The notes under the pieces: generated by a model
The model's database searches: none
Seen by the model: the letters and a program-made list of their open reading frames with translations, nothing else
Told to the model about the DNA's origin: nothing
Program-made: the position numbers and the translations under genes
Shown: positions 10,222 through 20,682 of the stretch, piece by piece
Layout: every line of letters begins with the position of its first letter
Numbering within the stretch: position 1 is the stretch's first letter
Origin: Paraphysomonas bandaiensis
Taxonomy: Eukaryota > Chrysophyceae
Direction: 5' to 3'
Assembly (NCBI GenBank): GCA_965644295.1
Contig: CBFFRP010000138.1
Coordinates: forward strand, 1 to 64,000
DNA length: 64,000 nt

Positions 10222-10979
10222 GGGTTTAAAATGATGTTGATGTTTCGTGTGCAAGTCGGCATCTTTGGGATGAGGTTGGAATTGTTCTAAAAGCCAGAAA
10301 TAGAATTGAAAGTACTTAGTTGGAAATAATAGCAAATTAAATGTAATGACCGTAATGGTTAATAATTATTGCAAATATTTTTATTGGATACTTCTAACCA
10401 ATTTATCGCTAATGGATTGTTACGCAAGCCTGAGTGATACCAGTAACCGCCAGCCAGTCATAGCGTTTAGAGAATGAAGGACCTGTATACTGCACACCTA
10501 CTTTAGAGGTGGAGTCTTTCCCATGTCGCTACATCTCTTTAGTTTTCTGCTCTCTAAATTCTTTTTGAGCTGATCTCTGTTGCATTGGTTTTACTTTACC
10601 TGCTGCGACCTGTGCTGTAGGGAGTATCTGCTTGCGATTATAATTCTAGGTAATCAGCCAATAACCAATAATATTTCATGGGAATGACGCACTTCAACTA
10701 GTACATTAATATTTTGTAGACATTTTCAGGTCTCTATAACATTCACTACAACAGAAACATATACACTTGCCTGGGTATAAAATGCAGCGCAATTCTAATC
10801 ACAGCCAGCTTTAAAGACAGAAGAATTTCACACAACAAATTATCATTTATTCATATATTATTATCAGTAACTCAGCAGAGACCGTATTAACGACACAGTT
10901 CATCAGCATCTCAACTCATAGCATAACCACATGCAGTCTAAACAGTATATATCCTGCACAGGTTGGAGTGCGATGGTTT

Positions 10980-11443
10980 CTACACTTGAGAAGACTGAGA
11001 AGCAGGGGGAGCGGATGCCTTACTACCACCTTCAGAATATGCGGAGTATGTGGAGTCCAACTCTTGGGGATTGTTAACAATTTTCTTTTCGTTATTTGAT
11101 CTGTTAAACAGATTTCACAGAACATATATAAACGATGTATTGAATTATACCCGCAAATTAAAGGAGATACAAAAATAGCAGCAGCCAAGAGGAGAACAAA
11201 TCCCAGAATATGACAGAAGGAAGCAAAGCCATATCCACCGGCAAGAGCTCCGTATGCCTCCTCCAACTCATCATCGTTCTGCTGATCTTTAATGGTATCG
11301 TTGAAGCTAGAGAGGCCCGAGTTGGAAGAGCAAAACCCGAGCAGCATGAGTGCACCTGCACCTAGCACAATTGAGGTTGCAAGCTTGGCCTTGGCACGTT
11401 CATAGAAAGCTCTTGAGGTGAGGGTAAGTGTATCTGCACTCAT
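10980..11443 (-). CDS. Small two-TM membrane protein, paralogue of the gene at 47364-47720
   Basis: Two exons on the minus strand, 11443-11151 and 11100-10980, joined across a 50-bp GT-AG intron, give 137 residues. The N-terminus is MSADTLTLTSRAFYERAKAK. Hydrophobic segments lie at about residues 22-40 and 75-97, separated by a polar acidic loop with the conserved FNDT motif. The tail is Ser/Ala/Pro-rich and cytosolic or luminal. The intron is supported by the paralogue at 47364, whose uninterrupted frame reads through the same point (SPL-I/L-CGS-x-NEK). I do not recognise the family. The DNA just upstream, towards the gene at 11814, is a shared divergent promoter region. Confidence 0.75.
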
Positions 11444-11813
11444 TTTATTATTCTGGTTGCAATATGTGCTCTATGGGTATGGAATATTATTCTGTCTGGG
11501 TCATGCATATATATATATAGCCGTGTCTCTATATACATGTATCTACAGCATACATGCAGGTTGCTTGCGCTGGTGTGTGCAGTAGATCTGTCGGATCTCA
11601 AATATGATTTTTTAGCACTGAAAGTATCTTGAAAAGTCGTATAAACTGAAACCTGAAAATTGATACTGGTGGTGTAGTAGTGGAGCATACATACACAGTG
11701 GATCATAGATATCCTGAGACTCAATGATATTGTGGTGACTGTCGGTCATCATATAACATAAGCAAGCAATACCTTTATTACCCGCTGGGATCTTTTCAAG
11801 AGACGTATTCACA

Positions 11814-14800
11814 ATGCCCTCTATCCACAGCAAAAAGAAACAAAAATCTTCCGTATTAAAGAAAATAGAAACATTAAAAGTAATTAATTATACATTGTGC
11901 ATTGCATGCATCCATAACCCCTGCTCTGCACACAGAACACTGGAAACAAAGAGTTTGCATCGAAGCGATTCAGTTGTGCCATAGAGTATTACTCTGAAGC
12001 GATATCAATTGCAAAGGAATCATTGGATTGTTCGGATACCCATGTGTCATCGACCCTATCTAGAGTGCTATCTAATAGATCCGCTGCATATGTGGTATTT
12101 GAATATCTCTCTGAATTGATGTTGGAAGTTAGGGTGTTTATGTCTACAGGAGACGGGAATGTGGATTAATGCCCTTGAAGATGCGCAAAGGTGATTACTG
12201 GTGAAATGATGATTATCCATTAATGCATGGACTAAGGTGTGTGGAGATGGACTCCATGTGGGCCAAGGCATATTACAGATTAGGCGTAGCTTTGAAACTG
12301 GCAGGATTATATGCAGAGAGCCAACAGGCAATCGACTTAGGTCTGAAAGTAATGTTTTTGTTTTGGTGGCAATATATGTAATTAATGTGTATACATTCCG
12401 TATTGTGGTGTTACACTTACGTCACATCACTGTTAATAATATCTTGTAGGAATGTCCATTTTACTTGAAGAGATTCACACTGGTTCATCCCCATCAACAG
12501 TAGCGACCTCCAACAGGAGCGATATGGAACGTCTAATACGGGAACTGGAATACTGGTACTGCCGGCTATATATACATGAGCATGTAGATATGTACATACT
12601 GTAGTTTAGTTACTTTATCAACAGCATCTAATTTCTGTGTATACTACAGCGCATCTGTAGTAGAGGAGCAAGATGCGGTGTATTCAAAGGATGTCGTTTA
12701 TAGGCGGTTTTCGGATCATCTGCAGCACCATGGCTCAACTTTTCCGTATATTTACATGAAACCTATTGGTGTGTTGACTTTATTTTTGTTTCCCTTCTCT
12801 TACGTTTTGTATTAATACACTGCAATTCGTAAGTAATACATCAACTATTGTCTATATGAGGGTCGTTATTGGTACTTATGGGATTTTATTTGCAGGAGAG
12901 GGTCACAGAGGGGTGTACGCTAAGTCTCACTTACCACCTAACTCAGTTATTATGAAGGTATATCATGTAGTACTTCGTGATATACACCATGTCTATATAG
13001 TGCCGTATAACGTTTCTGTAGATCCCACAGTCATTGCTCATCACTGTGGAGATGGGAGAAACATGTCCTGTGGGAATAGCCATGAAACGCGGCAGTGCTA
13101 AACTAATATCATATAAACACTGCTGCCTAGCTGTGTACTTAATATGGGATAGGTGCGATGCCATAGTATTAACCTTTTAGTCTTTTGATTTTATGTGTAT
13201 TTTCATTTATGCACACAGTAAATATATAAAGTTTTAACGTCTCATGTCTTTCATATGCTCCAGAGCTACTAATCCAGAAAGTACTCACAGGCCGTACTAC
13301 CAGATCCTTCCTGATAACCTCTCTAATATGCCTGTATTCTGGTCTCACGAAGATCTGGAGTTATTAGCTGGATCGTACATTCTGGTACAGATTGACGACC
13401 GAAAGGTTTGCATAGTTTTTTCATTATAATAAGATAGACGTAAAGTTAGTTTGCAGGCGAACATCGAATTTGATTACAGAGAAATATTGCGATGCTATCC
13501 AGAGTTTGATCAGTTAGCTTCTTTAGAAGATTTTACTGCTGCGAGGATGATTGTGGCCAGTCGCAACTTTTCCATTGCTATTGGTACCCAAAAGGTATAG
13601 AATGTAAGCCCAAGAATGTTTTAGGTGTATATATATGTTGACAGTCTAGCCGCTTTTTCCCATTGCGTTTGACTTTGTTGGACGTACAGACCGACGCCCT
13701 TGTCCCTTATGCGGACATGCTGAATCACAAGCGTCCCCGACATACCATGTGGGACTTCGATAACTCAATTCAGGCCTTTACTATAACCACACTTACGAGG
13801 ATTGATCCGGGGGAGGAGATTTTTGACTCCTATGGAAGAAAATGCAATTCTAGATACCTTTTGAATTACGGCTTTACTGTTGAAGATAATAAAGGTGCTA
13901 GCGTATACTCTCCGCTTGATAATCTATGATTACTTGTTTTTATGCACTAGACCCAGACGGAACTTGTTATAATGAGTGCTGTTTCTGGATGGATTTATCT
14001 CCCACTGATTCTGCTATGGTATTCTATATTGAAGCAACACTTGTAATACAGATTTTTGATTGTGATGTTAACTGTAGAGTCGTAAGTTTTCTCTTCTTCC
14101 TGCTGATATCCAAGAGTCTGGCCTCACTGGTCGGCCCGTGAGGTTGTCGATGCACTTCGATGACAATAGCACGTTGAATGCTTTCTGTTTTGCGAGATAT
14201 ATTTGCGCACAGGTGCCTTGGTTGTGATATATAGACTATGGAATATTGCAGCTATGATGAAGTGTATGAAATGAGAGAATATGCATAACATGACATTCAT
14301 GCTGCAGGGTGGGGATATAGACAGACTTCCAGCTACTCTACCAGATGCTATTACCGGATTTTGTTTTGCTGAAAATAACAGCAGCGCCATATTTATAAGA
14401 CCGTTATCTCCATACAACGAGCTGGCAGTTTTAGACCTTATTAAAGACAAGGCGCGGGAACAGGTATTCCTTATACTGTCTTCTCTGTTATTCGTGCGAT
14501 ACTTTGTAGCGTGGATATTCAGTGTATTGCTGAAAGTTTTAAATTTAATTTATTGTACAGCTGGATTGCTATCAAACCACACTTGAAGAAGACAGAGCTC
14601 GTTTAACTGAATTCAGTCCCTATTCTAAAGAGTGGAATGCGTGCAACCTCCTCATATCAGAGAAAGAGGTTAATTTAGTGTTGCTGTGAAACAACTTTTG
14701 CTGGTGTAATATGTGATATGTATATTATTTGTCTTCAAGGTATGCCTATTTTGGATCAGGACATATGAAATATGTGAGCCTTTTTTCCGCTCGTCACTGT

Positions 14801-15020
14801 CGACAGCACAGAAGATGATACTAGAACGAAAGTCCACGATATATCCCGAGAATGTTAAAGGTTCGTCATCTATTTAATTTGTTGTGCTCATGCTTTTGCA
14901 GCTGTCGAAGTGGGATTAACAGACTACCTAGAGAAGGTCAGAATTATTTCCTACTTGGAGGTTGTTTGATTATTTTGTGCATGGCAGATATGTATACCAC
15001 TTATAAAATACAGAAGTTAG
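11814..15020 (+). CDS. TPR-SET protein lysine methyltransferase (SETD3/Rubisco-LSMT type)
   Basis: Nineteen exons: 11814-11879, 11936-12091, 12150-12190, 12237-12340, 12450-12555, 12650-12768, 12896-12957, 13022-13152, 13264-13405, 13457-13594, 13645-13894, 13951-14018, 14052-14081, 14117-14212, 14308-14463, 14561-14668, 14740-14860, 14902-14936, 14988-15020. They give 653 residues. Residues about 24-150 are TPR repeats (GNKEFASKRF, LSNRSAAY, AKAYYRLGVALK). The SET domain follows, starting at GEGHRGVYAK near 198, with YADMLNH near 378, then DSYG and NYGF. The C-terminal part fits the LSMT substrate-binding domain. It should transfer methyl groups from S-adenosylmethionine to protein Lys or His. 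The donor at 12341 (GTCTGA) is weak but is the one that keeps the frame. One exon is only 30 bp. Confidence 0.85.
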
Positions 15021-16129
15021 TCATTTGAGAGTTCTAATGAGACTCTTTAATATGAGCCATATCTCTGCAACTTTGATCGCCACAGAAGCAGATATTATGA
15101 ATAGTTCGACAACTCGATGGGATACTGATGTGATGATTAACGTTTCCGAGACAAAAGTGTAACGAACATAAAATAAACCAGTTACGTCCTACATTATCTA
15201 TAACGAGTATATAGCACTGCAACGTTTTTCATGAATTAAAAAAAATTATGTGATGAAAACGTGCTCTAATGATAAAGCGTTGATATTCTAAAGAGCAGTA
15301 ATTAACCAATGAATATTTTGAGATCGGTAATGGTTTTCCGTATAATATCAAGCTATGGTAAGAACAGGGATAGGGAAAAATATATTGCAATACTATTGTT
15401 TGATAGCGTTCCATCAATAGTAGTGATGGCCCTGTCGATCGCCAAATTCATGTAGTCTCAATTACCAGTCATCTTCATACTTTCTTGATATATCTCGTTC
15501 GTATACGGTCGATTTCAGTTTCATTGCTATGATTGCTATATATAATATCATAACGTACATTAGTTCTCATAATACAGTTAACCACTTCTTCCATTCACAG
15601 TCAGAATTCAAATACCTTTGAACTACAGCTTTTAATTGCTCCCAAACAGCAAAACTCAACATGTTGTGCAATTGCAAGTAATTTCAACTCCTATTGTTCA
15701 TTAATTGGTATTGGTTTTCAATTTTTCTGTTATAATTGATGGCAAATCAACGTTATCAACAGAACTCTGAACTTGTTGGCAGATCACCAAGACATAAGTA
15801 TCTTAGTATGAGCCACGCATTATTGTGGAGCGTTTGTTTAGTAGAACTATAATTTCGATGAGTGATAACTATAATTACTTATATGTTTCTTCGAGTATGA
15901 ATGACCTGTGAGATTTTCCAAATCAGTAGAAGTAGCTCTCTTGCTATCTTAGCTTGTTGTTTGGGGGACGCTAGCTTTTACAGCATATATATATTCCTTT
16001 ATTTGCAATAATATTACCAAGAATGTATCTACTGGTATCTACTAATAGTACATACATATATATATTATTATATAATACTATTTATAGTGTATAATAGTAA
16101 CGACTAGTCATATCAATAGTTTTCAATCA
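15021..16129. other. AT-rich spacer, no gene seen
   Basis: Only short ORFs without family resemblance or plausible splice partners. It contains AT microsatellite-like stretches near 16060-16090. Confidence 0.5.
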
Positions 16130-16506
16130 GTGGATATTGCTCTCCCCACTCATATTATTAGCCAAATACTTGTGTGGTACAAAGGACACTAATATATAAG
16201 TGTCACTTGTGTAAAAGTCTTTGGAGGCTTTGACGAATATAAACTACTAGCATCCGGGAATGGGCCCACATCCAGGCTTGCGTAACAAGTAATTGGTTCT
16301 CAATTTATTGGCAATAATTGCCAATTAATTGGATTGCCAATTAAATTAATTGGTTTTAAAAGTGATAACTTCAATTATTATTATTGGTAAATGTTGCCAA
16401 TTAATTGGTTAGCTAAATTATATATAGAATCTTACGATGTATATATATATAGCTACTAAAACTTAGGTACAAACCCACTATATGTCAGCATACTAGTTTG
16501 AATGTA

Positions 16507-16707
16507 CGGAAGTGGTTGCACCTTGGTGCTTGCGGCGACGCACAAGCAGCTTCTGTAGCGTTAAATAGTAGGATAATAGAATTTGCGCTGATTAGTTATG
16601 GGTAGAGGTCTAACTAGTAGACTAGTATTCAACTAGCCGCTATATCGGAACGGGTTTTTAACGCCTATTGCTAAATAAAAAGACATTCAATATAATATAT
16701 ATATATA
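16507..16707 (+). repeat. SINE-like hairpin repeat, copy B, full length with target-site duplication
   Basis: The head pairs CGGAAG (16507-16512) with CTTCTG (16550-16555), with one G-U pair, around the same TGCTTG/CAAGCA hairpin and GCGA loop. The 3' end runs into a TA-repeat tail. Perfect 13-bp direct repeats TAGTTTGAATGTA flank it at 16494-16506 and 16708-16720. This defines the unit as about 190 bp plus tail. Confidence 0.87.
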
Positions 16708-17329
16708 TAGTTTGAATGTATGTGCACAGTCACGTTAGCATTTTATTAATCGTAATAATGGTTTGTATACCATTTAACCTCAACACGCAAAAGTAAATTA
16801 TATCATGTCAAAGATCGCTGGCAAAGAACAAACTGAGCACCTCCATATATATTATAACGATCATCTAGATACACATAGCATAATAATATAATGTGATAGC
16901 ATATTCAACTGCTTCGAAATATTCAAGTGTAGTAGAGTAAATGACGTTATAAGTGTATCCGTTAGGTAACAGTATCAGAGGAAGAGAAGTATGTGTGTGT
17001 GCTAGAATTCCTTAATACGGAGGATCCGTGGTGTGTATATACAACAGTAATGGACTAGAACGATTGGATAGCTATACTTATTATTATTATTTATTCAACA
17101 GGATGGCATCGAAAGAACTAATTTTATTATTTAATTTGTCAGTACCCTTGGATGAACTTTTACCTGGGGGTGCAGACTCGGAAATTGTTCAAAATGCAGA
17201 TTTGGAGAGAGTAGTAGAGTCAAAATTCAGCGCGGTAGGGAAGAATAACGGATAAATAATGATGATATACCTGCACGAAGGTGAACTTGATAAAGAGAAG
17301 GAGGAGGAAGCGCCTCTTAAATACAACCG

Positions 17330-17470
17330 AAAGCGCCAAAAGGCACGCATCAAACTACCAACACGATATCGTTGCATGAAGTATTTGTATAGCACTACCT
17401 ATATGTCTGTGAGAGCTTGAGCAGAGCTAAGATTGTTACGACTATATATTCGCAAGCAAATGACACCTAG
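17330..17470 (+). pseudogene. Decayed hAT transposase relic
   Basis: The nucleotide sequence resembles 9505-9620 (CAAACTACCAACACGATATC, TGTGAGAGCTTGAG, AAATGACACCTAGA) but has several stops and indels and no intact CERLFS. Recognised only through the better copy at 9466-9609. Confidence 0.45.
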
Positions 17471-18050
17471 ACACTTGAAATAATGATGTTTCTTTGGGAT
17501 GAGATTATAGTTTATAAAGTTATTCTAAAATCTATCAATAGAATTAAACGCAATTAGGCAATTAATTGGTAATTTCCAATTAATTCCATTGCCAATATAA
17601 TTGGATGCTTGATTAATAATTGCAATTATTATTGCTGAACACCTGTCACCAATTAATTGCCAATTAATTGTTACGCAAGCCTGCCCCCCTCAAGGCAGGG
17701 CGTCCGGGGTATTGGACTGCCTACCGAAGTCAAGCCTCCGGGATGTTCACCTTAACGGCAGAGAGCGAAAGTGGTTGCACATTGGGGCTTACGGTGACGC
17801 TCAAGCAGCTTTCGTAGCGCCAAATACTAGGATATTAGAGTAAGCACTTGTTAGTTAAATTGTTGCTACATTAGTTTTGACTCTTCACGCCTATTGTTAA
17901 TAATCAGGCATCATTATATTTTACCGTGTATGATATATGTAATACGTACTCAAGGAAAGAGCGATTCGTAATATCAATTCAACTGCAATTTTATTTATCA
18001 TAATGCTGACTATTTATTATCACAAAAATGTGTCCATTTTTACTATACGA

Positions 18051-19160
18051 TCAATTATCACTATCAGCACTATTTAGAATTCGAATGACATCTCTGCTTC
18101 GGCACGGCATTCCTGTAATAGGGCACGCAGGTTTCTCCTGCACAGCATTCATAAGGCAAGTATAGCAAAACACGTACCCCCCTGTTGAAGCAGCAGGGTT
18201 TACCCTCTCTCGCCGACACAGAGGGCAGATGTTATGTCGGTTGGGCGGAAAAACAGATCCCCGTGCAACAGGATGAGGTGATGGTGGTTTAATGACACTA
18301 TCACTTTCACTATCTATTGGGAGGCCGGAGCTAGAAGACGTGGAAGCATTGGATGTGGAATAGCTATTAACCCACTCCAATCCACGTAGAACAAGCAACA
18401 CTCCAAGCACTATTGAGAAGGCGCCTATAGTTCTCCATCGCGTAGTGATACTATCCGGTCTAAGACTATTGACTCTAGGAGAGAGGGTGGGTGAGGCACG
18501 CTTCACTACAGCTACTGGGATAGGGGACAGAATGGCATGAAATGAAGGTGAACGCTGGAAGAGATAGAGTGTTTGTTGGACTAGTTCCATTGTTTTGTGT
18601 ACTGCCAATGCTGCAGATATTTCTTTCTCATGTGCCCTACAGGCATGAGAAAAACTACGACTACCATATCTGAGCACTCGTTTTATCCAGTGACACATTC
18701 GTAATAGGACTCCTGAGGGGGCTTCTTCTGTGAAGTTATCATCATTCTCGTCTTCTACATTCGGAGATAGGGATAACTCTTTAAGCTTATGCAAAACCAA
18801 TGGAAGTGCCTATCGATTACAACAAATCAACTTATATAACACAACTGTATATACTATATATATTGCTGACCAGAGAGAGTACACAGAGTCGTTTGTGCAT
18901 CGTATTCATCGGCGTCAGGTTACCATCTTCCTGCTTGACGACTCGAGTGAGGCCATATATTCTCTCTCCAAAGCTACAGTCTGAGTAGATGTGATAATTA
19001 TTTTACAGGATGATCACCATGTACCGTAAGTGTATATTGATTTCATCTGAATGAATAGAAGTATCGCACGGTGGAGATCAGTGGCATAAGGCTCGATAGA
19101 GTGCCACCTGAGGTGCTCTGTGATGGTGGCGAATATGTGGTGGAAGGTGGACGACGACAT
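18051..19160 (-). CDS. PEX12: Peroxin-12, RING-type peroxisome import E3 subunit
   Basis: Three exons on the minus strand, 19160-19025, 18980-18871 and 18809-18051, give 334 residues, close to the usual length of about 350. The N-terminal half contains the conserved FGERIYGLTRV block (family: NFYGLKR). A transmembrane segment lies near residues 210-232. The C-terminal incomplete RING has CPLCRRERVN, YVFCYTC and ACPITG. PEX12 forms a ubiquitin-ligase complex with PEX2 and PEX10 in the peroxisomal membrane and ubiquitinates the recycling receptor PEX5. Introns are 44 and 61 bp. An in-frame TAA lies upstream of the chosen ATG. Confidence 0.9.
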
Positions 19161-19542
19161 GCTCTCACTGCGTTATGATGGTTACTAACATACATATACA
19201 TACAATAACAAACACAAATACGAGCATATTAAAAAATAAACAAAAATAGCACATTAATAAAATAATAAACACTAAAATCAAGTAATAAACATTACTGATG
19301 GGGTATGACTGGATCAATACCATGACAACACCAGTGACAGTAACTTACAATTGATCCAATAGAAATAGTTCGATGAAAGATGGAATCTCTCTATTATCAC
19401 GTATAGTGGAGATAAGTACATTGTCTTCCATAGGCAGAGATGGAGGGGTGAATCTACAGTGGTATGTACAATAAGGTGTAGATGTAATTGATCTGTAAAT
19501 CGAGTCGATGGGATGCGTATGATATACATACAGCAGAGTTCT

Positions 19543-19651
19543 TCTATTGGGACAAACGGCCCTACGAAACCCAACATATTTTATTGGGACAAACAGACTT
19601 CTGTGTGTATCGAATGATTGGGCCTGAAGCATATTCTATTGGGACAAACAG
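19543..19651 (+). promoter_or_regulatory. Three copies of TATTGGGACAAAC upstream of cytochrome b5
   Basis: The motif YTATTGGGACAAACRG occurs at 19543, 19581 and 19636, all on the plus strand and 140-250 bp before the cytochrome b5 ATG. ATTGG is the inverted CCAAT core. A related ATGATTGG also occurs twice nearby. A promoter role is inferred. Confidence 0.45.
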
Positions 19652-19791
19652 GCACACATACCTCATGGAATGATTGGAGGCGATTGCTGTTACTGTTTGT
19701 GTAGGTATCCTCCTATTGCACACACAAAACTACCATATATCAACCAACACTTGTCGCATTGCACCATTCAGGTAGTAACTGCTCCGTAATA

Positions 19792-20363
19792 ATGGCCGAG
19801 AAGAAAGAAGTCCCTGTGTACACTGCTGAGGATGTGGCAAAGGTGTGAGACATGCCATGCTTATCGAGTTGCTTAATGTTTGATTGTTTGCAACAGCACG
19901 ACAAGGAATCAGATTGCTGGCTTATCATTGGAAATGAATCCAATGGAGGACCGAAGGTCTATGATGTCACCAAATACCTCGACGACCACCCCGGTGGTGC
20001 GGAAGTTATGATGGAATTCGCAGGTGAGGCGAGTGTCTTTACAGGATTCTAATCTGATTGTGTTATATTAGGGAAGGACGCCGACAGCATGTTTGAAGAT
20101 ATCGGTCACTCCAAGGAAGCTAGAACTACAATGAGCCAATACTTCATTGGAAACCTCAAGGTATGTATACATATTACGTAGCATTTAATTTATTTAATTT
20201 TCATCATATGTAGGACGACGGCAAGTCTTCGAAGACAACACCTACTGCAACCAAAAAGGTCACTGAGATCAAATCTAAGGGCGGAGGACTCAGCCCTGTT
20301 GCAATCATCGCTGTTCTCATTGCTATCGTTCTTGGAGTGTATTTTTCCCAGCAGCAAAAATAA
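19792..20363 (+). CDS. Cytochrome b5, tail-anchored
   Basis: Four exons (19792-19842, 19897-20023, 20072-20160, 20214-20363) give 138 residues. The haem-binding core has HPGG at about residues 51-54 and the second haem ligand in GHSKEA near 78. The C-terminus has a single membrane segment ([16 protein letters not shown]) followed by a short polar tail, which predicts post-translational insertion into the ER with the haem domain in the cytosol. It would donate electrons to desaturases, hydroxylases or P450s. Introns are 48-54 bp. It is convergent with the GT61 gene, with 319 bp between the stop codons. Confidence 0.95.
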
Positions 20364-20682
20364 GCTAGCTCTGGGCTATTGTTGTTTGCTAGTTAGAATG
20401 GGTGATGTTGTGTGCATTGTGAAGCCTTGCTACCCGAAGTGATAACATAGTTTGCTTCTAATGAATTAAAGCTATTAATTTTTATTGGGGTCAGATTCGT
20501 GTGTAATATCTTCTCCTTGTAGTGTTTTATATATCGGCCATTGTTCCATTTTCCATTGCCACTGCAACTTATTTATTCTAGAACATTCGCTGTTTTCGGA
20601 TAACATTAATATACAGTGCTCTTGTTTCTTTCCTCCTAAAAGGAAGACCGGTTATTTATTAAGGATCACATTTACAATATTA

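Larger units (their letters stand above)
9420..10432. mobile_element. Degenerate hAT-like element with CAGGCTTG terminal inverted repeats
   Basis: The left end (CAGGCTTGTGTGACAAT) is the inverted complement of the right end (ATTGTTACGCAAGCCTG) with two differences. Flanking octamers are AGTGACGT and AGTGATAC, a partly decayed 8-bp duplication. The interior holds a transposase relic (9466-9609), a stretch of composite repeat (about 9890-10143) and a retroposed SINE fragment (10153-10221). CA-starting termini and 8-bp duplications fit the hAT superfamily. A better-preserved relative lies at 16273-17683. Confidence 0.65.
16273..17683. mobile_element. hAT-like element nested in a composite repeat
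   Basis: Terminal inverted repeats CAGGCTTGCGTAACAA and TTGTTACGCAAGCCTG are perfect complements. Subterminal regions are packed with CCAATTAATTGG-type palindromes. Flanking octamers are CCCACATC and CCCCCCTC. On the other strand these are GATGTGGG and GAGGGGGG, and the empty site in the copy at 45202-45209 is GAGGTGGG. The element is non-autonomous now. It carries SINE copy B and a transposase relic near 17330-17470. Confidence 0.75.
16130..17915 (-). repeat. Composite repeat, copy D, split by a hAT-like element
   Basis: Sequence at 16130-16272 and 17684-17915 is one composite repeat interrupted by the element at 16273-17683. In minus-strand order the parts match the copy at 44990-45450. 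The SINE-related head and body lie at 17766-17915 (stem CGAAAG/CTTTCG, GTGA loop). They are followed by the GATGC/CCCCGGA block, then GGGCCCATTCCCGG, ACACAAGTGACACTTAT, GTACCACACAAG and the end-module start. Confidence 0.7.

Noticed and set aside
12341-12349. Stronger-looking donor GTAATG at 12349 in the SET gene
   Set aside because: It puts the next exon out of frame and reaches a stop after 17 codons; the weaker donor at 12341 keeps the frame.
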